Notes under the pieces: model-generated
Seen by the model: only the letters and a program-made list of their open reading frames with translations
Databases searched by the model: none
What the model was told of the DNA's origin: nothing
Position numbers and translations under genes: made by a program
Source: Gammaproteobacteria bacterium
Lineage (GTDB): Bacteria; Pseudomonadota; Gammaproteobacteria; J044
Direction: 5' to 3'
Assembly (NCBI GenBank): GCA_026995955.1
Contig: JALWNJ010000101.1
Span: 1 to 6,690 of the forward strand
Length of the DNA: 6,690 nt
Shown: positions 5,630 through 6,690 of the stretch, one piece after another
Numbering within the stretch: position 1 is the first letter of the stretch
Layout: every line of letters starts with the position of its first letter

Positions 5630-6048
5630 GGGCAGGCCTCCCGAATCTCGTAGTCGTGGCTGATCTCGGCGGTCTTGCCCAGCATGATGGAGGCGGAGCA
5701 GTACTTTTCGGCCGACAGGTTGACGGCCCGCGCCACATGCTTGTCGCTCAGGCCGCGGCCGGTGACGATGAAATGCACATGGATGCGGGTGAATACCTTC
5801 GGCTCGCTGTCGGCCCGCTCGGCCTCGATCTCGACCTCGCAGCCGGTGATCTCCTGCTTCATCTTCTTCAGGATCAGCACCACGTCGAAGCTGGTGCAGC
5901 CGCCCAGCCCCAGCAGCAGCATCTCCATCGGCCGGATGCCCAGGTTGCGCCCGCCCAGCTCTGGCGCGCCGTCCATCACCACCGAATGACCGCTGCCGGA
6001 CTCGCCGACGAAGCTCATGTGGTCGAGCCACTTGACTCTTGCCTTCAT
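5626..6048 (-). CDS. OsmC family protein, YhfA-like
   Basis: This 140-residue protein resembles E. coli YhfA end to end: MKARVKWLDHMSFVGES (1-17), RPMEMLLLGLGGCTSFDVV (39-57), FTRIHVHFIVTGRGL (86-100) and ARAVNLSAEKYCSASIML (106-123). OsmC/Ohr proteins are cytosolic thiol-dependent reductases of organic hydroperoxides that use two cysteines. Here Cys51 (in GGC) and Cys117 (in KYC) stand at those positions, with Glu42 nearby. The YhfA subgroup has no firm physiological substrate, so I give no symbol. The frame is open 15 codons further upstream, but the ATG at 6048 has GAGGA five bases before it and matches the YhfA N-terminus. It is the first gene of the minus-strand train and is divergent from the crp-like gene, as yhfA is from crp in E. 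coli. Its stop overlaps the GTG of DUF885. Confidence 0.92.
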   Translation of the reverse strand: MKARVKWLDHMSFVGESGSGHSVVMDGAPELGGRNLGIRPMEMLLLGLGGCTSFDVVLILKKMKQEITGCEVEIEAERADSEPKVFTRIHVHFIVTGRGLSDKHVARAVNLSAEKYCSASIMLGKTAEISHDYEIREACP

Positions 6049-6142
6049 CACATTCCTCGAAATTGGTTGTCGACAAGCCCCCCTGGCTTGCATACACTCC
6101 GGAGGATAGCCCTAACCCGGACAGGGGATCGCGACCCGCATT
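6049..6142. promoter_or_regulatory. Divergent OsmC/crp intergenic region
   Basis: These 94 bases must hold promoters for both directions. Symmetric elements seen are TTGTCGACAA (6067-6076, a perfect 10-bp palindrome), the inverted repeat CAAGCC/GGCTTG (6074-6079 and 6085-6090), and CTCCGGAG (6097-6104). For crp, TTGCAT (6088-6093 region) with CCTAAC 17 bp later is a weak sigma-70 candidate. No full CRP site (TGTGA-N6-TCACA) is present. None of these elements can be assigned firmly. Confidence 0.4.
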
Positions 6143-6690
6143 ATGGAAGGCTTCAAGATCACACCACCCAAGGCCGATCCGGCGATCGAGCGCTTCCTCG
6201 AGCATTGCCACATGAAGACCTACCCGGCGCGGACGGTCATCATCCATGCGGGCGACAAGCCGGACACGCTGTACTATATCACCGCCGGTTCGGTCACCGT
6301 AATGATCGAGGACAAGAACGGCCACGAGATGGTGCTGGCCTACCTCAACAAGGGCGACTTCTTCGGCGAGATGGGGCTGTTCGACGAACAGGCGCGCAGC
6401 GCCTGGGTCATTGCCCGCAGCGAATGTCAGCTGGCCGAGATCCACTACGACCAGTTCCGTCAGCTGGCGCGGCAGGACCCGGACATCCTGTTCCGCCTCT
6501 CCAGCCAGATGGCCACCCGCCTGCGCGAGACCAGCCGCAAGGTCATCGACCTGGCCTTCGTCGATGTCGCCGGGCGCATCGCCCATACCCTGCTCGAACT
6601 GGCGCGCCAGCCGGACGCCATGACGCACCCCGACGGCATGCAGATCCGCATCACGCGCCAGGAACTGGCCAAGATCGTGGGCTGCTCGCG
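6143..6690 (+). CDS. crp: CRP/Vfr-type cAMP receptor protein (3' truncated by window edge)
   Basis: 182 codons are present; the end of the helix-turn-helix lies outside. Residues 15-110 form the cyclic-nucleotide-binding barrel: [16 protein letters not shown] (42-57), [13 protein letters not shown] (68-80), ARSAWV (84-89). The cAMP contacts known in E. coli CRP are retained: Gly75-Glu76, Arg85-Ser86, and Thr130-Ser131 in the dimer helix (TSRKV). [34 protein letters not shown] (140-173, three blocks) carries the conserved activating region 1, and [10 protein letters not shown] opens the HTH. The loop before Arg85 is one residue shorter than in E. coli, and longer in Vfr. At activating region 2, E. 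coli His21 and Lys101 correspond to Lys25 and Gln104. It is a cytosolic global transcription factor; its regulon here is unknown. The ATG has only a weak, distant ribosome site (GGGGAT, 6124-6129), yet the protein start fits the family. vfr is an equally fair name. Confidence 0.93.
   Translation, partial: MEGFKITPPKADPAIERFLEHCHMKTYPARTVIIHAGDKPDTLYYITAGSVTVMIEDKNGHEMVLAYLNKGDFFGEMGLFDEQARSAWVIARSECQLAEIHYDQFRQLARQDPDILFRLSSQMATRLRETSRKVIDLAFVDVAGRIAHTLLELARQPDAMTHPDGMQIRITRQELAKIVGCS

Noticed and set aside
4295..5653. 452-codon + strand frame antisense to DUF885
   Set aside because: Gln/Arg/Gly-rich shadow with no domain pattern; DUF885 on the other strand has conserved motifs.
3573..5738. 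Minus-strand 721-codon frame leading into the VOC gene
   Set aside because: Only the last 133 codons look like protein; the rest is Arg/Pro/Gly-rich shadow of DUF885. ATG at 3974 with AGGAGGA is the start.
6037..6052. Possible CRP site near the OsmC start (TCACA half)
   Set aside because: Only one half-site matches; the other half (TCTTG) does not, and it lies inside the coding start of OsmC.
3971..6628. Very long minus-strand frame extending the DUF885 gene upstream across OsmC and opposite the crp gene
   Set aside because: The extension beyond 5629 has no family similarity and lies over two well-supported genes. GTG at 5629 has a proper ribosome site and overlaps the OsmC stop. The open frame reflects high GC content.
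1..6690. tRNA, rRNA, CRISPR array, insertion sequence or attachment site
   Set aside because: No cloverleaf, spaced repeat array, transposase frame or flanking direct repeats were seen in the window, including around the MNT/HEPN pair.

Overview
This is a GC-rich window from what looks like a gammaproteobacterium. The SpeD is the long E. coli-type form. A CRP/Vfr-type regulator sits divergently from a YhfA-like OsmC gene, as crp and yhfA do in E. coli. From memory, Pseudomonas also has vfr, a small OsmC-type gene and speD close together. The order cannot be fixed from this sequence; a purple-sulfur or Ectothiorhodospira-type lineage is only a guess.

Layout. Bases 1-408 hold the 3' end of a DUF58 gene on the + strand. 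A DUF805 membrane-protein gene follows at 475-1041, with its own extended -10 promoter. An intrinsic terminator at 1101-1131 ends that unit. A short AT-rich control region (about 1127-1173) carries two 15-bp palindromes whose centres are 21 bp apart, overlapping a -10 box and a start codon. It drives a two-gene overlapping unit: a winged-helix plus minimal nucleotidyltransferase protein (1163-1786) and a HEPN-domain protein (1776-2183). This pair is a putative MNT/HEPN toxin-antitoxin module and the most accessory-looking part of the window. It ends only 4 bp from the convergent end of folA.

The rest of the window, up to 6048, is a compact minus-strand gene train read from right to left: a YhfA-like OsmC protein, a DUF885 putative metallopeptidase, a VOC/glyoxalase-fold protein, speD (S-adenosylmethionine decarboxylase) and folA (dihydrofolate reductase). 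The first three overlap by 4 bp at each junction. A 65-bp gap with a hairpin and a possible promoter precedes speD. speD and folA are 3 bp apart, so they are probably translationally coupled. The divergent crp/vfr-type gene starts at 6143 and runs off the right edge before its recognition helix is complete.

The right half is mostly housekeeping metabolism (polyamine and folate) beside a global regulator. The candidate for a less-described system is the autoregulated wHTH-MNT/HEPN pair with twin operators and a HEPN motif in which the usual histidine position is tyrosine.
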